A DNA stretch of 61,820 nucleotides from DATLNM01 sp035536775. Its GTDB lineage: Bacteria; Actinomycetota; CADDZG01; WHSQ01. Location: the NCBI GenBank assembly GCA_035536775.1, contig DATLNM010000025.1, positions 1 through 61,820 on the forward strand, read 5' to 3'. Below, in pieces: positions 16,441 through 25,220 of the stretch (the stretch's first letter is position 1; the number at the start of each line of letters is the position of its first letter). A program made the position numbers and the translations under genes. The notes under the pieces were generated by a model. That model was given only the letters and a program-made list of their open reading frames with translations. It did no database searches and had not been told where the DNA came from.

Positions 16441-17793
16441 ATGAGAGCCCCTGCCTTCAGCCGTTCGGCGATCGTGACCTGTCTCGTCATGGCGGTCATG
16501 ACCGCGCTCCCCGGGGTGCTCGCGGCTCCAGCTCGAGCTGCCGTGCGAGGCGCCGGACCGCGCCTCGCCGCGATGGAACAGCGCGCCGACATCGTGATCA
16601 ACTCCGATGCCGAGTTCACCGCCGACCGCGGCGTGCGATCGGGCCTGGGTACGCAGAGCGATCCCTATGTCATCTCGGGGTGGATCCTCCCGAATCTGAC
16701 GATCCGCAACACGAGCAAGTGGGTGACGGTTCGCGACAACCAGGTCACCGGGACCATGATCCTGGACTGGATCGGTGACGGGGTCTCGGTACACCACAAC
16801 CAGACCAGCGACCTGAGGGTCAACCAGAACACCGAGCGCACCGGTGACGCGACGTCGGGCACCATCTTCCAGAATCGCTTCCTGCGCGTCGGACAACTGC
16901 GTCACTTCGACGGCGTCTTCACCAAGAACATCGTTGGAGATCCAGATGCGATGCTCAAGAATCTCGGCGCGCTCGCGATGCTCGTCGACGGCTTCAACGG
17001 CGGACGCATCACGTCCAACGAGTTCTACGGCTATGTCGACATGAAGCTGCACGGGCACCATCACTCGAGCGCGTTCGGTGGGGGCTCCCATGACCACGCG
17101 ACCGCGCACGATCACTCGGAGCCCGGCCACAGCGAAGGTATGGCAGACCACACGCGCCGCTATCACGAGGGCTGGTTCGCGCAGAACGTCGTGCACTCGA
17201 CGTTCGATTACGCGTTCCGCTACTACGACCGGAACCACACCGGGGACGACCGGACGGCAGCCTCCGAGACGGACAAGAACCTCAACTGCCCCCACATCCA
17301 CTACACGAAGATCCACGTCACGGACAACCGTCTCGTCGGGGCGGGTGTCATGGTCGATGTCTTCAACGCCGTTGACGACAACCACTGGACGACGTCACGC
17401 GGGCTTATCGAGATTGCCAACAACGACATCGGGCTCGATCGCGATGCCAGCGAGATCATCACGGGACGACCGGGCATCCTGGTTCAGGAGGCCGATGACG
17501 TGAACGTGCGGATCGTCGGCAACGAGATCGTCGGCGCCGATTCGGTCGGTGAAGAGGACTCACTCAGGGTCGAGGAGCTGCTCCTGGCGCGGGCGTCGGG
17601 GATCCGGCTCCTCAACCTCGACCTCGGCAACGTCTTCGTGGCCGGCAACTCGGTCTACAACCGGATGTATGGGGTGCACGCGTCGGGCATGACGAGCACG
17701 GTGCGCTGGGTCGTCCAGAACCTCTACACCGAGAACGTGTCGCAAGACGTGTACTACGACGACACCGTGGCCAACAAGCCCCACCGTCCGTAG
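16441..17793 (+). CDS. Secreted right-handed beta-helix protein with a His-rich loop
   Basis: A 450-residue exported protein with a signal peptide (about 1-30) and repeated Asn-rich coils (NLTIRNTSKWVTVRDNQVTG, GVSVHHNQTSD) typical of parallel beta-helix folds such as pectate-lyase and NosD-like proteins. A loop at about 203-238 is packed with histidines (HGHHHSS, then SHDHATAHDHSEPGHSEG), which suggests metal binding. No carbohydrate-active catalytic motif was recognised. ATG 16441 has AGGAGG upstream. The DUF1028 gene follows after 21 bases, so the two may be co-transcribed. The function is unknown; nearby cupredoxins suggest a copper link. Confidence 0.7.
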   Translation: MRAPAFSRSAIVTCLVMAVMTALPGVLAAPARAAVRGAGPRLAAMEQRADIVINSDAEFTADRGVRSGLGTQSDPYVISGWILPNLTIRNTSKWVTVRDNQVTGTMILDWIGDGVSVHHNQTSDLRVNQNTERTGDATSGTIFQNRFLRVGQLRHFDGVFTKNIVGDPDAMLKNLGALAMLVDGFNGGRITSNEFYGYVDMKLHGHHHSSAFGGGSHDHATAHDHSEPGHSEGMADHTRRYHEGWFAQNVVHSTFDYAFRYYDRNHTGDDRTAASETDKNLNCPHIHYTKIHVTDNRLVGAGVMVDVFNAVDDNHWTTSRGLIEIANNDIGLDRDASEIITGRPGILVQEADDVNVRIVGNEIVGADSVGEEDSLRVEELLLARASGIRLLNLDLGNVFVAGNSVYNRMYGVHASGMTSTVRWVVQNLYTENVSQDVYYDDTVANKPHRP

Positions 17794-17814
17794 CAACCCG
17801 CACCACCGGTTGGC

Positions 17815-18672
17815 ATGACGTTCTCCATCTGCGCGTTCGACGATCGGGTCCCGGACGCGCCGGAGTGGGGAGTGGCGGTCGCGTCGAAGTTCCTCGCGGT
17901 CGGAGGTGTGGTTCCGTGGGCGCGCGCCGAGGTCGGCGCGGTGGCGACTCAGGCCTTCGCCAACGTGACCTACGGTCCACGCGGTCTCGACCTACTGGCG
18001 AGCGGGGCGAGCGCTGAGGACGTCGTCTCCGCCCTTACGTCTGCCGACGAGGGCCGTGCCGATCGCCAGGTGGGGATCGTCGACGCCAGGGGTCGCGCCG
18101 CTTCGTTCACCGGTGAGAGCTGTTTCGCGTGGGCGGGCGGGCGCACCGGCAAGGGCTATTGCTGCCAGGGCAACATCCTCACCGGAGCAGACGTAGTCGA
18201 TGCGATGGCTGCCGCATTCGAGTCGTCGGAGGCTCCCCTCCCCCAGCGCCTGCTGGCCGCGCTCGAGGCCGGCGACCGCGCCGGCGGGGATTCAAGGGGA
18301 AGGCAATCGGCCGCACTCCTCGTGGTTCGAGCGGGCGGCGACTACGTCAGCGATACCGACGTCGCCGTAGATCTGCGCGTCGACGACCACACCGAGCCGA
18401 TCCCCGAGCTGGATCGCCTACTGGGATTGCACGAGCTGCTGTTCCCGGCTCCCGGAACCCTGGAGTTCGTCCCAATCGATGCTGGCATCGCCCACCGCGT
18501 GCGGGCCCGCCTTGCCGAGTACGGCTACGACACAGGAACCGGAGAGGCTTACGACGCCGAGCTCAAAGCCGCGCTCTGGGCGTACGTGGGCCGCGAGAAC
18601 CTCGAGAGCCGCTGGACCGACGCGCCCCAGATCGAACGCGCCGTCCTAGACCAACTCCTGGGGCCGCGCTAA
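17815..18672 (+). CDS. DUF1028-family protein (Ntn-hydrolase-like)
   Basis: A 285-residue protein matching DUF1028 along its first 220 residues: MTFSICAFD, GVAVASKFLAVGGVVPWARA, GAVATQAFANVTYGPRG, CCQGNILTG and AGGDSRGRQSAALLV. These resemble Ntn hydrolases (proteasome-like fold), but the first residues are not processed to Thr/Ser/Cys here and the substrate is unknown. The C-terminal 60 residues (RVRARLAEYGYDTGTGEAYD) look like the putative peptidoglycan-binding extension seen in some members. No signal peptide is visible. It follows the beta-helix gene closely. Confidence 0.85.
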   Translation: MTFSICAFDDRVPDAPEWGVAVASKFLAVGGVVPWARAEVGAVATQAFANVTYGPRGLDLLASGASAEDVVSALTSADEGRADRQVGIVDARGRAASFTGESCFAWAGGRTGKGYCCQGNILTGADVVDAMAAAFESSEAPLPQRLLAALEAGDRAGGDSRGRQSAALLVVRAGGDYVSDTDVAVDLRVDDHTEPIPELDRLLGLHELLFPAPGTLEFVPIDAGIAHRVRARLAEYGYDTGTGEAYDAELKAALWAYVGRENLESRWTDAPQIERAVLDQLLGPR

Positions 18673-18675
18673 GGG

Positions 18676-20175
18676 TCAGCGGCGCTTGCAGCCGGGGCGG
18701 CCCCGCTGGCAATCCGGGCGGTCGGGCTCCGGTGGCTCGGACTGCTCGCGATCCAGGTCGGACGCGAACTGCTCGCCCATAGTCGCCAAGGTGGGCGCCC
18801 ACGGGATGCCGACCATCGGGCGGCGCGCGCAGTCGTAGATCGTTTGGATCATCGGTGCGCTCGTCGCGCCGTCGATGTCGTTGCCGCTGAAGCAGTTATC
18901 TGCGCCCGTGCCGTCGTAAGCGAGGTCGTATCTGCCCGAGCCCCGGATGAAGTTGCCGCGAACCTCGTTGTTGAACGGTGTCGCGTCGGCCCCGAGGAAC
19001 TCGCTCACCAAGACGCCGAAGTAGTCGTGGTTCCTGATGATGTTGTTCTTGGCAATGTTGTTCACGGTCCCCGCGAGCCAGATCCCGGTGCCGTGGACGT
19101 AGCCCGTCTCAGAGAAGCCTGCCGCCGGAACTCCGCTGTAGTTGTTGTTGATGATCTTGTTGTTGATGATCTCGGTCCCGCGGTTCGGGCTCAAGGTCTC
19201 GCTGTAGAGCGTGTTAGGAGCCAGCCCCACCCCGTTGTTCCGCCAGACGGAGTTCCGGATGACCACACCCGTCGCGTTCGTCCCCGAATACCCCAGCAGG
19301 CTGTACTGGCCGACCACATTCTCGATGAGCGCGCTGCAGCCGAGGCACTGCCCGATATAAAAGGCTCCGTCTCCGGATCCGTGCCCGAACGAATTGCGGA
19401 TGACTCCCTTGTACGAGTTGAAGGCGTAGATGCCATATGTCCGGCCGTATAGCGCATCGACGCGATTGACGGTGTAGTTCGTCGAGTTGTTGAAATAGAC
19501 GCCGTTGGACAGGTAGTTGCGCGCGGTGAGGTTCCTCACGGTGACGTTGTCCGCGCTGTCCACGGTTATGCCGTTGTTCATCTCGTCGCGCCCGTGGAGC
19601 ACGGTGCGGAAGCGGTCGACACCCCGGATCACGAGATCGTCCGTTTGGACGACCACGGCCTCGTAGTAGATGCCCGGCTTGATGACGATCGAGGAACCCG
19701 GGCTGGCGGCGTCGACAGCCTCCTGGATGGTCGGGAAATCGCCCGGCACGACCAACGTGGGCCGGAGGTCCTTCTTGAACTCGAGCTCGGGGGGCTCCGG
19801 CGGGTTTCCGACGACGACCCAACCGGCCATACCAACGCGGTTCTTCGCGCCGTGGAACTTGCAGAAGTAGAAGTAGTACCCCTCTTCGGCGAAGCGCTGG
19901 GTGTAGGTGTCGCCCGGCTCGAGGTTGTCCGACTTGAAGGTGCCGTTATCGGCTGAGACGCTGTGGACCTGCGCGCCCTGATTGCTCCACGTCACCGTGT
20001 CACCGGGATCGATGCGGACCTCTTTGGGATTGAAGGTGTTGTCGTTCGCGGAGACCTGAGCGGGCAAAGCATTCGATGTTCCCGGGACAAGCAACGTCGC
20101 GACGAGAACGACGAGAAGCAGCCCGATCCGTGCGGCGCGGGCTCGACGGGGACTGTTAACGGTGGTCATGCCCAT
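18676..20175 (-). CDS. Secreted cupredoxin fused to a NosD-like beta-helix
   Basis: A 499-residue exported protein: signal peptide, plastocyanin-like domain (about 40-125) with copper ligands His (QVHSVSADNG) and Cys-His-Met (FYFCKFHGAKNRVGMAG), then a parallel beta-helix (about 140-450) starting FPTIQEAVDAASPGSSIVIK with Asn-rich coils (TVRNLTARNYLSNGVYFNNS). The fusion suggests copper-dependent redox chemistry or copper delivery on an extracellular scaffold. The start overlaps the multicopper oxidase stop by 20 bases (or 14 from the second ATG at 20169), so they form an operon. The basic, Pro-rich tail is unexplained. Confidence 0.82.
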   Translation of the reverse strand: MGMTTVNSPRRARAARIGLLLVVLVATLLVPGTSNALPAQVSANDNTFNPKEVRIDPGDTVTWSNQGAQVHSVSADNGTFKSDNLEPGDTYTQRFAEEGYYFYFCKFHGAKNRVGMAGWVVVGNPPEPPELEFKKDLRPTLVVPGDFPTIQEAVDAASPGSSIVIKPGIYYEAVVVQTDDLVIRGVDRFRTVLHGRDEMNNGITVDSADNVTVRNLTARNYLSNGVYFNNSTNYTVNRVDALYGRTYGIYAFNSYKGVIRNSFGHGSGDGAFYIGQCLGCSALIENVVGQYSLLGYSGTNATGVVIRNSVWRNNGVGLAPNTLYSETLSPNRGTEIINNKIINNNYSGVPAAGFSETGYVHGTGIWLAGTVNNIAKNNIIRNHDYFGVLVSEFLGADATPFNNEVRGNFIRGSGRYDLAYDGTGADNCFSGNDIDGATSAPMIQTIYDCARRPMVGIPWAPTLATMGEQFASDLDREQSEPPEPDRPDCQRGRPGCKRR

Positions 20176-21127
20176 GTGAATGCCCTTTCCTCCACGCCCG
20201 AAGCGCGTCGACGGTCTGTTGCGTCAGCGTCCCTTCAGGGGTCTTTACGACGAAGATCCCAGACATACCTGCATCGGAATGGCTCTGCACGTGGCAGTGG
20301 TACATCCACGCCCCCGGTCCGACGTGCTCGCCTGCCACTACCTGGAAGCCGAAGGAGTCGGCGGGGCCGACGGTCTTATTGTCGAGCAGCTGGGTGTTAT
20401 CCAGCGCCCCTTCTGGATATCCGGTTCTGGTGTCTGCCCACCTGTGGCCGTGGAGATGGAAGGTGTGGAAAAGCTCGCCGTGGCCGATGACGAGGAACTC
20501 GACCCGATCCCCGATCGTCGATTCGCATCTAGGGGTGCGTGGGGCGATCTTCAGATTGAAGGTGGTGTTGATCATCGTCAGGACGCACGTCCGCTCAGGC
20601 AGAGGGTCGCCCGGGCGCCTCACGATGAAGCCTCCGAACAATCCAGACTTCACACCGCCCGTTCCGTGATCGGTTCCGAGACAGTGGTCGTGGTAGTGCC
20701 AGTAGCCCGCACTCCCTGGATCGACCGTTCCGTCGGAACGCGTCGTAGGGAGATGGGCCTGGAAGACGTACGTCCGCGAGCGTCCCGGGGCGACACAGCT
20801 ATTGTTGAGGGGCGTGCCGTCGCTCTCGACCGTGTAGTCCACCCCATGCGCGTGCATCGAGAGCTTCCTGAAGGTGTCATTGACGAGTGTGACGTGGAGG
20901 CATTCGCCTTCCTCCATCTCGATCGTCGGCCCCGGGATCGACGCCGTCTCGGGTGTGAGGCCATACCCGTTCCGACCCTTGCCGAGGTGCTCGGCGAACA
21001 GCGAGATCGACCGGTCGGGGTCGGCGCACGACTGAGCGGGTTGAACGGCGTCTTGCGCCGCGGTCGGTACAGACCACACGAGGCCGGCGACGATCGATAT
21101 CAGCCCTAGCACTGCCCGTGATCTCAT
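20156..21127 (-). CDS. Secreted two-domain multicopper oxidase
   Basis: A 323-residue exported protein. Copper-binding motifs are in the expected order: KLSMHAHGVDYT, YWHYHDHCLGTDHG, LFHTFHLHGHRWAD and MYHCHVQSHSDAGMSG. The last is the HCHxxxH...M type 1 site plus trinuclear ligands. With only two cupredoxin domains it should work as a trimer, like small laccases and related two-domain oxidases. The C-terminus is His-rich (GHSHGHDHR). ATG 21127 was chosen directly before the hydrophobic signal; 21169 would add residues overlapping the upstream gene. It is coupled to the cupredoxin-NosD gene. Confidence 0.88.
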   Translation of the reverse strand: MRSRAVLGLISIVAGLVWSVPTAAQDAVQPAQSCADPDRSISLFAEHLGKGRNGYGLTPETASIPGPTIEMEEGECLHVTLVNDTFRKLSMHAHGVDYTVESDGTPLNNSCVAPGRSRTYVFQAHLPTTRSDGTVDPGSAGYWHYHDHCLGTDHGTGGVKSGLFGGFIVRRPGDPLPERTCVLTMINTTFNLKIAPRTPRCESTIGDRVEFLVIGHGELFHTFHLHGHRWADTRTGYPEGALDNTQLLDNKTVGPADSFGFQVVAGEHVGPGAWMYHCHVQSHSDAGMSGIFVVKTPEGTLTQQTVDALRAWRKGHSHGHDHR

Positions 21128-21131
21128 CGCG

Positions 21132-22340
21132 CTAATAGAACCACGCTCCACGCGTGAACACGATGACACCCATGGACGCCAGCGCTGCCCCGACGATCAG
21201 GATGACTTCGTGCACGTCTTGGCGCTTGTGCGTGTACGCCGCGACGAGCAGCATGATCGGGAAGAACGACAGCATCATCCTGGGGATGCTGTAGTACCAG
21301 CTGCTCGTTATCAACGATGCCATGAAGGTTCCCATGAAGCCCGCGTAACCCCACTCCCTTCTCATCAAGGCCCATGCGACGAACGCGAGTCCTCCGATCG
21401 CAGCGATGATCTCCACGCGCCACGCAAAGATGAAGTTCGCGGGATAGCCCGCGCCCTCGAACGTGTTCCAAGTGTTCTTGAAGGAGTCGATGGGACCGAC
21501 GAAACCGCGTCCCCAACCCTCCCTCTGGTCGGTGAAGTAGTAGAAGAAGTCGCCCTTGATGCGCTCTAAGTACGCGCCGTACGCGACGAGAGGCAGCGTT
21601 CCCACGACGAGTGCCAGGGCGGCGTTCCCGACCCTTTTCGGTGTCCAATCCTTCTGTCGTACGAACTCGAGCGCCAAGCCCACGAGGAGGAAAGCGCCCG
21701 CGAAGCGCGCCCCTGTTGCAACGGCCGCTGGGAAGGCGGCGAGGTGCCACTGACCCTTGCGGCCGTAATAGAACGCGGGTATCGCCCCTGCCATGAACAA
21801 GGCCTCGCTGTAGGGCGCAACGAGGAAGACGGCCGTGGGAAAGAACGCGAGATAGAGCACGCTGCGATGTCCGGCTCCGGGTCCGATCTCCTCCTCGGCC
21901 CACCGATAGAGGAACGCGAACGCGACGATCGATGCCCCGGCCGAGATCAGCATCCCGGCGACCACAAACGGGATACCGGCGAAATTGAGCAGCCTCATCA
22001 GCATTGGGAAGAGCGGGAAGAACGCCGTCGCGTGGGGGTCCGTGCCGGCCGCCGTGTAGCCGAGCTCCGCGACCTGTTGGAAGTGGAGCGCGTCCCACCG
22101 CGTCCACATCGCCCTGAAGCCGTCGAGGACGGGGCCTTGTGTCGTCGTCAGGAAATGGGTGCCGGCATACGCGATCGACAGGAACAGGAGGCGAGTGATG
22201 AGCACCCACCTGAACGCATGGATCCACGCAGAGCGATCCGGGGATCCCGGGATCTCGGGCGCCGTCGCATCGGGTGACCCCGCCGCGACGGCGTCGGCCG
22301 CCTCGGTCAGGACCTGGTCACTGAGCGGCGGTTGGGTCAT
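21132..22340 (-). CDS. PIG-V-like membrane mannosyltransferase
   Basis: A 402-residue multi-pass membrane protein. The region FRAMWTRWDALHFQQVAELG followed by TAFFPLFPMLMRLL and LVAPYSEALFMAGA matches the PIG-V/GT76-like family, which use lipid-linked mannose as donor. In bacteria the acceptors are not established. Start ATG 22340 lies inside the end of gcvPB (23-base overlap), so it is transcribed with the gcv genes, and it stops five bases before the multicopper oxidase start. The metabolic reason for this coupling is unclear. Confidence 0.75.
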   Translation of the reverse strand: MTQPPLSDQVLTEAADAVAAGSPDATAPEIPGSPDRSAWIHAFRWVLITRLLFLSIAYAGTHFLTTTQGPVLDGFRAMWTRWDALHFQQVAELGYTAAGTDPHATAFFPLFPMLMRLLNFAGIPFVVAGMLISAGASIVAFAFLYRWAEEEIGPGAGHRSVLYLAFFPTAVFLVAPYSEALFMAGAIPAFYYGRKGQWHLAAFPAAVATGARFAGAFLLVGLALEFVRQKDWTPKRVGNAALALVVGTLPLVAYGAYLERIKGDFFYYFTDQREGWGRGFVGPIDSFKNTWNTFEGAGYPANFIFAWRVEIIAAIGGLAFVAWALMRREWGYAGFMGTFMASLITSSWYYSIPRMMLSFFPIMLLVAAYTHKRQDVHEVILIVGAALASMGVIVFTRGAWFY

Positions 22341-23850
22341 CGTCTAGACGATCGCTCTCGTGCACCCATCTGACTTTGAGGTCGCGCGCGGCCAAAGCCT
22401 CGTCGGGCCTCCGCACGGGCGTCGATACCGGTGCGTTCTTCAATAGGTCCGGGTCGGACTCCGCTTCGGACGCGATCTGATTGAGTGCCGCGGCGAGTCC
22501 GTCGATCGTCTCTTTGGATTCCGTCTCGGTCGGCTCCATCATCAGAGCCTCCTCGACGACGAGCGGGAAGTAGACCGTGGGCGGGTGATAGCCGAAGTCG
22601 ATCAGCCGTTTAGCGACGTCCATGCCGCGTACCCCGTGGCGCTTCAACGGTTTCGCCGTGGAAACGAATTCGTGCATGCACGTGCCCGGGTGCGCGGCGG
22701 GGAACGTGTCGGAGATCAGCTCCTTGAGGTAATTCGCATTCAGCACGGCATGCTCGGCGACGCGCCGCAGTCCCTCTGGCCCAAGTGAGCGCAGGTAGGC
22801 GTAGGCGCGCACGTTGATGCCGAAGTTGCCGTGCCAGGAGTGGATCCGTCCGACCGAGTCGGGGCGATCCTCGTCCCAGTGCCAGCGTTCCGCCCCAGCG
22901 TCCCACGCGAGCACCGGCGACGGGAGGAACCGCGTCAGCCGCTCCGATACCGCCAGCGGTCCAGAGCCCGGTCCCCCACCTCCGTGAGGGGTCGCGAAGG
23001 TCTTGTGCAGGTTCATGTGGACGATGTCGAAGCCCATGTCACCCGGGCGCAGCACGCCGACGATCGAGTTGAAGTTCGCGCCGTCGTAATACAGGAGTCC
23101 GCCGACCTCGTGGAGCGCCGCAGCGATCTGTTCGATGTCACGTTCGAACAGGCCGAGGGTGTTCGGGTTGGTAAGCATCAGTCCCGCGACGTCGGGGCCG
23201 AGGGCGTCCTTGAGCGCTGCGAGGTCGACAAGACCTCGATCGTCGGAGCGGACCTCGTGGGCTTCGTAGCCGGCAAGGCTCACGCTCGCGGGGTTCGTCC
23301 CGTGCGCAGAGTCCGGGATGATCACGCGCTTGCGGACATCGCCCTGGGCCTGATGCCACGCGCGCATGATCAGGAGCCCGGTCAACTCGCCTTGCGCGCC
23401 GGCGGCAGGCTGGAAGGTGAGCCCTGCCATCCCGGTCGCCGCACACAGGGCCTCTTGAAGTGTCCCGAGAAGCTGAAGGGCGCCTTGGGCCGAGCCGTCG
23501 TCGGCGAACGGGTGCAGGCGCGCCCACCCCGGGAGGGCGGCCACATCCTCGGCGACCTTCGGGTTGTACTTCATGGTGCACGAGCCGAGCGGATAGGCGC
23601 CGACGTCGATCGCCCAGTTGCGCTGTGACAGGCGCGTGTAGTGCGAGACGAGATCGCGCTCGGACACCTGCGGCAGCTCGGGAGCTTCATTGCGGCGGTG
23701 CTCGGCCGGGACGAGCTCGTCGAGCTCAGGCGCGTCGACACCTGCGTCCGGCAACGACCACGCGCGCCGGCCCGCACGCGAGACCTCGAAGATCGACTCG
23801 ATCCCGTCGAGCCTCGTGCCTGCGGATGCTTCGAGAGGGTGGCCGCTCAT
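22318..23850 (-). CDS. gcvPB: Glycine dehydrogenase (decarboxylating) subunit 2
   Basis: With GcvPA forms the PLP-dependent P-protein that decarboxylates glycine and passes aminomethyl to lipoyl-GcvH. The 510 residues contain the PLP lysine in MNLHKTFATPHGGGGPG, SAHGTNPASV, and the N-terminal YPLGSCTMKYNPK. The start ATG overlaps the gcvPA stop (ATGA). The same frame stays open upstream into gcvPA, so simple ORF calls overextend it to 24981. The two-subunit form is common in Bacillota and archaea; many Actinobacteria instead have a single-chain enzyme. Confidence 0.95.
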   Translation of the reverse strand: MSGHPLEASAGTRLDGIESIFEVSRAGRRAWSLPDAGVDAPELDELVPAEHRRNEAPELPQVSERDLVSHYTRLSQRNWAIDVGAYPLGSCTMKYNPKVAEDVAALPGWARLHPFADDGSAQGALQLLGTLQEALCAATGMAGLTFQPAAGAQGELTGLLIMRAWHQAQGDVRKRVIIPDSAHGTNPASVSLAGYEAHEVRSDDRGLVDLAALKDALGPDVAGLMLTNPNTLGLFERDIEQIAAALHEVGGLLYYDGANFNSIVGVLRPGDMGFDIVHMNLHKTFATPHGGGGPGSGPLAVSERLTRFLPSPVLAWDAGAERWHWDEDRPDSVGRIHSWHGNFGINVRAYAYLRSLGPEGLRRVAEHAVLNANYLKELISDTFPAAHPGTCMHEFVSTAKPLKRHGVRGMDVAKRLIDFGYHPPTVYFPLVVEEALMMEPTETESKETIDGLAAALNQIASEAESDPDLLKNAPVSTPVRRPDEALAARDLKVRWVHESDRLDDDPTAAQ

Positions 23851-25184
23851 GCCACGAGCTCCTTTTCTATGGCTTCTGCGAGGCCGTCGATGTCGGCTTC
23901 GGTTCGCTTCTCGGTCACGGCGATCAACAGGCAGCGGTCGAGCTCCGGATAGAAGCGGCCGAGGTCTGGGCCTGCGAGCCATCCCTGTTTCACGAGACGC
24001 TTGGCGAGGTCCTTCGCAGGCATGGGGGTTTCGAGGACCAGCTCCTTGAAACGCGGCCCGTCGAAGCGGAGGCTGCAACCCTGGATCTCGGACAGCCGTG
24101 CCGCGGCGTAGGCCGTGCGGCGGATGCAGATCTCGCCGAGGCGCGCGAGGCCTTCGGGACCGAGCCACGCGAGGTGCACGGTCGCGGCGATCGCCATAAG
24201 TGTTTGGTTGGTGCAGACATTCGAAGCGGCTTTGGCACGGCGGATGTGTTGCTCGCGCGCCTGGAGGGTGAGGACGTATGCCCGCCGGCCATCGGCGTCC
24301 AACGTTTCGCCCGCGATGCGTCCGGGCACCTGACGGACGAGCGGCAGCGTCGTCGCGAAGAGTCCGACGTACGGCCCTCCGTAGGACAGCGGGTTGCCGA
24401 GCGCGTGGCCCTCTCCCACGACGACGTCCGCGCCCTGCGCGCCCGGTGCCTCGAGGATGCCCAGGGCGGTTGGGTCCGCCACGACGACGCAGAGAGCGCG
24501 GGCATCGTGGGCGCGCTCTGCTGCAGTGGAGATGTCTTCGAGCAGGCCGAAGAAGTTGGGATAGGCCGGGACCACGCACGCGGCGTCCTCTACGTCCACG
24601 CTCCCCCAGTCCACCCTTCCGGTGGCGTCGAACGGGATCGTTTGGATGTCGAGACCGAGCCCGGACGTGTAGGTCTGGAGGACATCTCGGTAATGCGGAT
24701 GGACGGTCGCTCCCACCAGAACCTTGGTCCGTTTGGTGGCGCGCACTGCGAGGTTCACGCCTTCGACGAGCGCGTTGGCTCCGTCGTAGAGCGACGCGTT
24801 GGCAACCTCCATCCCGAACAGCGCGCACACCATGCTCTGGAACTCGAACAGTGCCTGGAGCACCCCTTGGGAGAGCTCCGGCTGGTACGGCGTGTACGAC
24901 GTGGCGAACTCGGCGCGTCCTGCGAGCGCCCGGACCGCGGAGGGCACGTGATGGTCGTACGCGCCCCCGCCGGCGAAGCACACGAGGTCATCTCCTCCGC
25001 AGCGTGCCGCGAGTTCCGACATATGAGCGATGAGCTCGGGCTCGGACAACGAAGGAGGTACATCGAGGGCGCCGTGCACGCGCAGGTGCTCGGGGATCGC
25101 CTCGAAGAGAGCAGCCATGTCGGGGAGCCCGATGGCGTCCAACATCGCGCGAGTGTCTTCAGGGGTATGTGGGATGAAGTCCAT
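23847..25184 (-). CDS. gcvPA: Glycine dehydrogenase (decarboxylating) subunit 1
   Basis: The 445-residue alpha subunit of the two-chain P-protein. Family signatures are visible: MDFIPHTPEDTRAMLDAIG at the start, GGGAYDHHVPSAV, SYTPYQPELSQGVLQALFEFQ, MEVANASLYDG and SASEAL-equivalent ANALVEG. It lacks the PLP lysine, which is on GcvPB, as expected. It lies 36 bases after gcvT and overlaps gcvPB by four bases, giving a gcvT-gcvPA-gcvPB transcription unit. No glycine riboswitch was seen upstream. Confidence 0.95.
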   Translation of the reverse strand: MDFIPHTPEDTRAMLDAIGLPDMAALFEAIPEHLRVHGALDVPPSLSEPELIAHMSELAARCGGDDLVCFAGGGAYDHHVPSAVRALAGRAEFATSYTPYQPELSQGVLQALFEFQSMVCALFGMEVANASLYDGANALVEGVNLAVRATKRTKVLVGATVHPHYRDVLQTYTSGLGLDIQTIPFDATGRVDWGSVDVEDAACVVPAYPNFFGLLEDISTAAERAHDARALCVVVADPTALGILEAPGAQGADVVVGEGHALGNPLSYGGPYVGLFATTLPLVRQVPGRIAGETLDADGRRAYVLTLQAREQHIRRAKAASNVCTNQTLMAIAATVHLAWLGPEGLARLGEICIRRTAYAAARLSEIQGCSLRFDGPRFKELVLETPMPAKDLAKRLVKQGWLAGPDLGRFYPELDRCLLIAVTEKRTEADIDGLAEAIEKELVA

Positions 25185-25220
25185 GGCTATAGGTCCGTTA
25201 TCGCTAGGTCCGGCAGGAAG

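Noticed and set aside
22318..24981. 887-codon ORF read as one gene
   Set aside because: The upstream part is an out-of-register reading of gcvPA; gcvPB starts at ATG 23850 with a conventional ATGA overlap.
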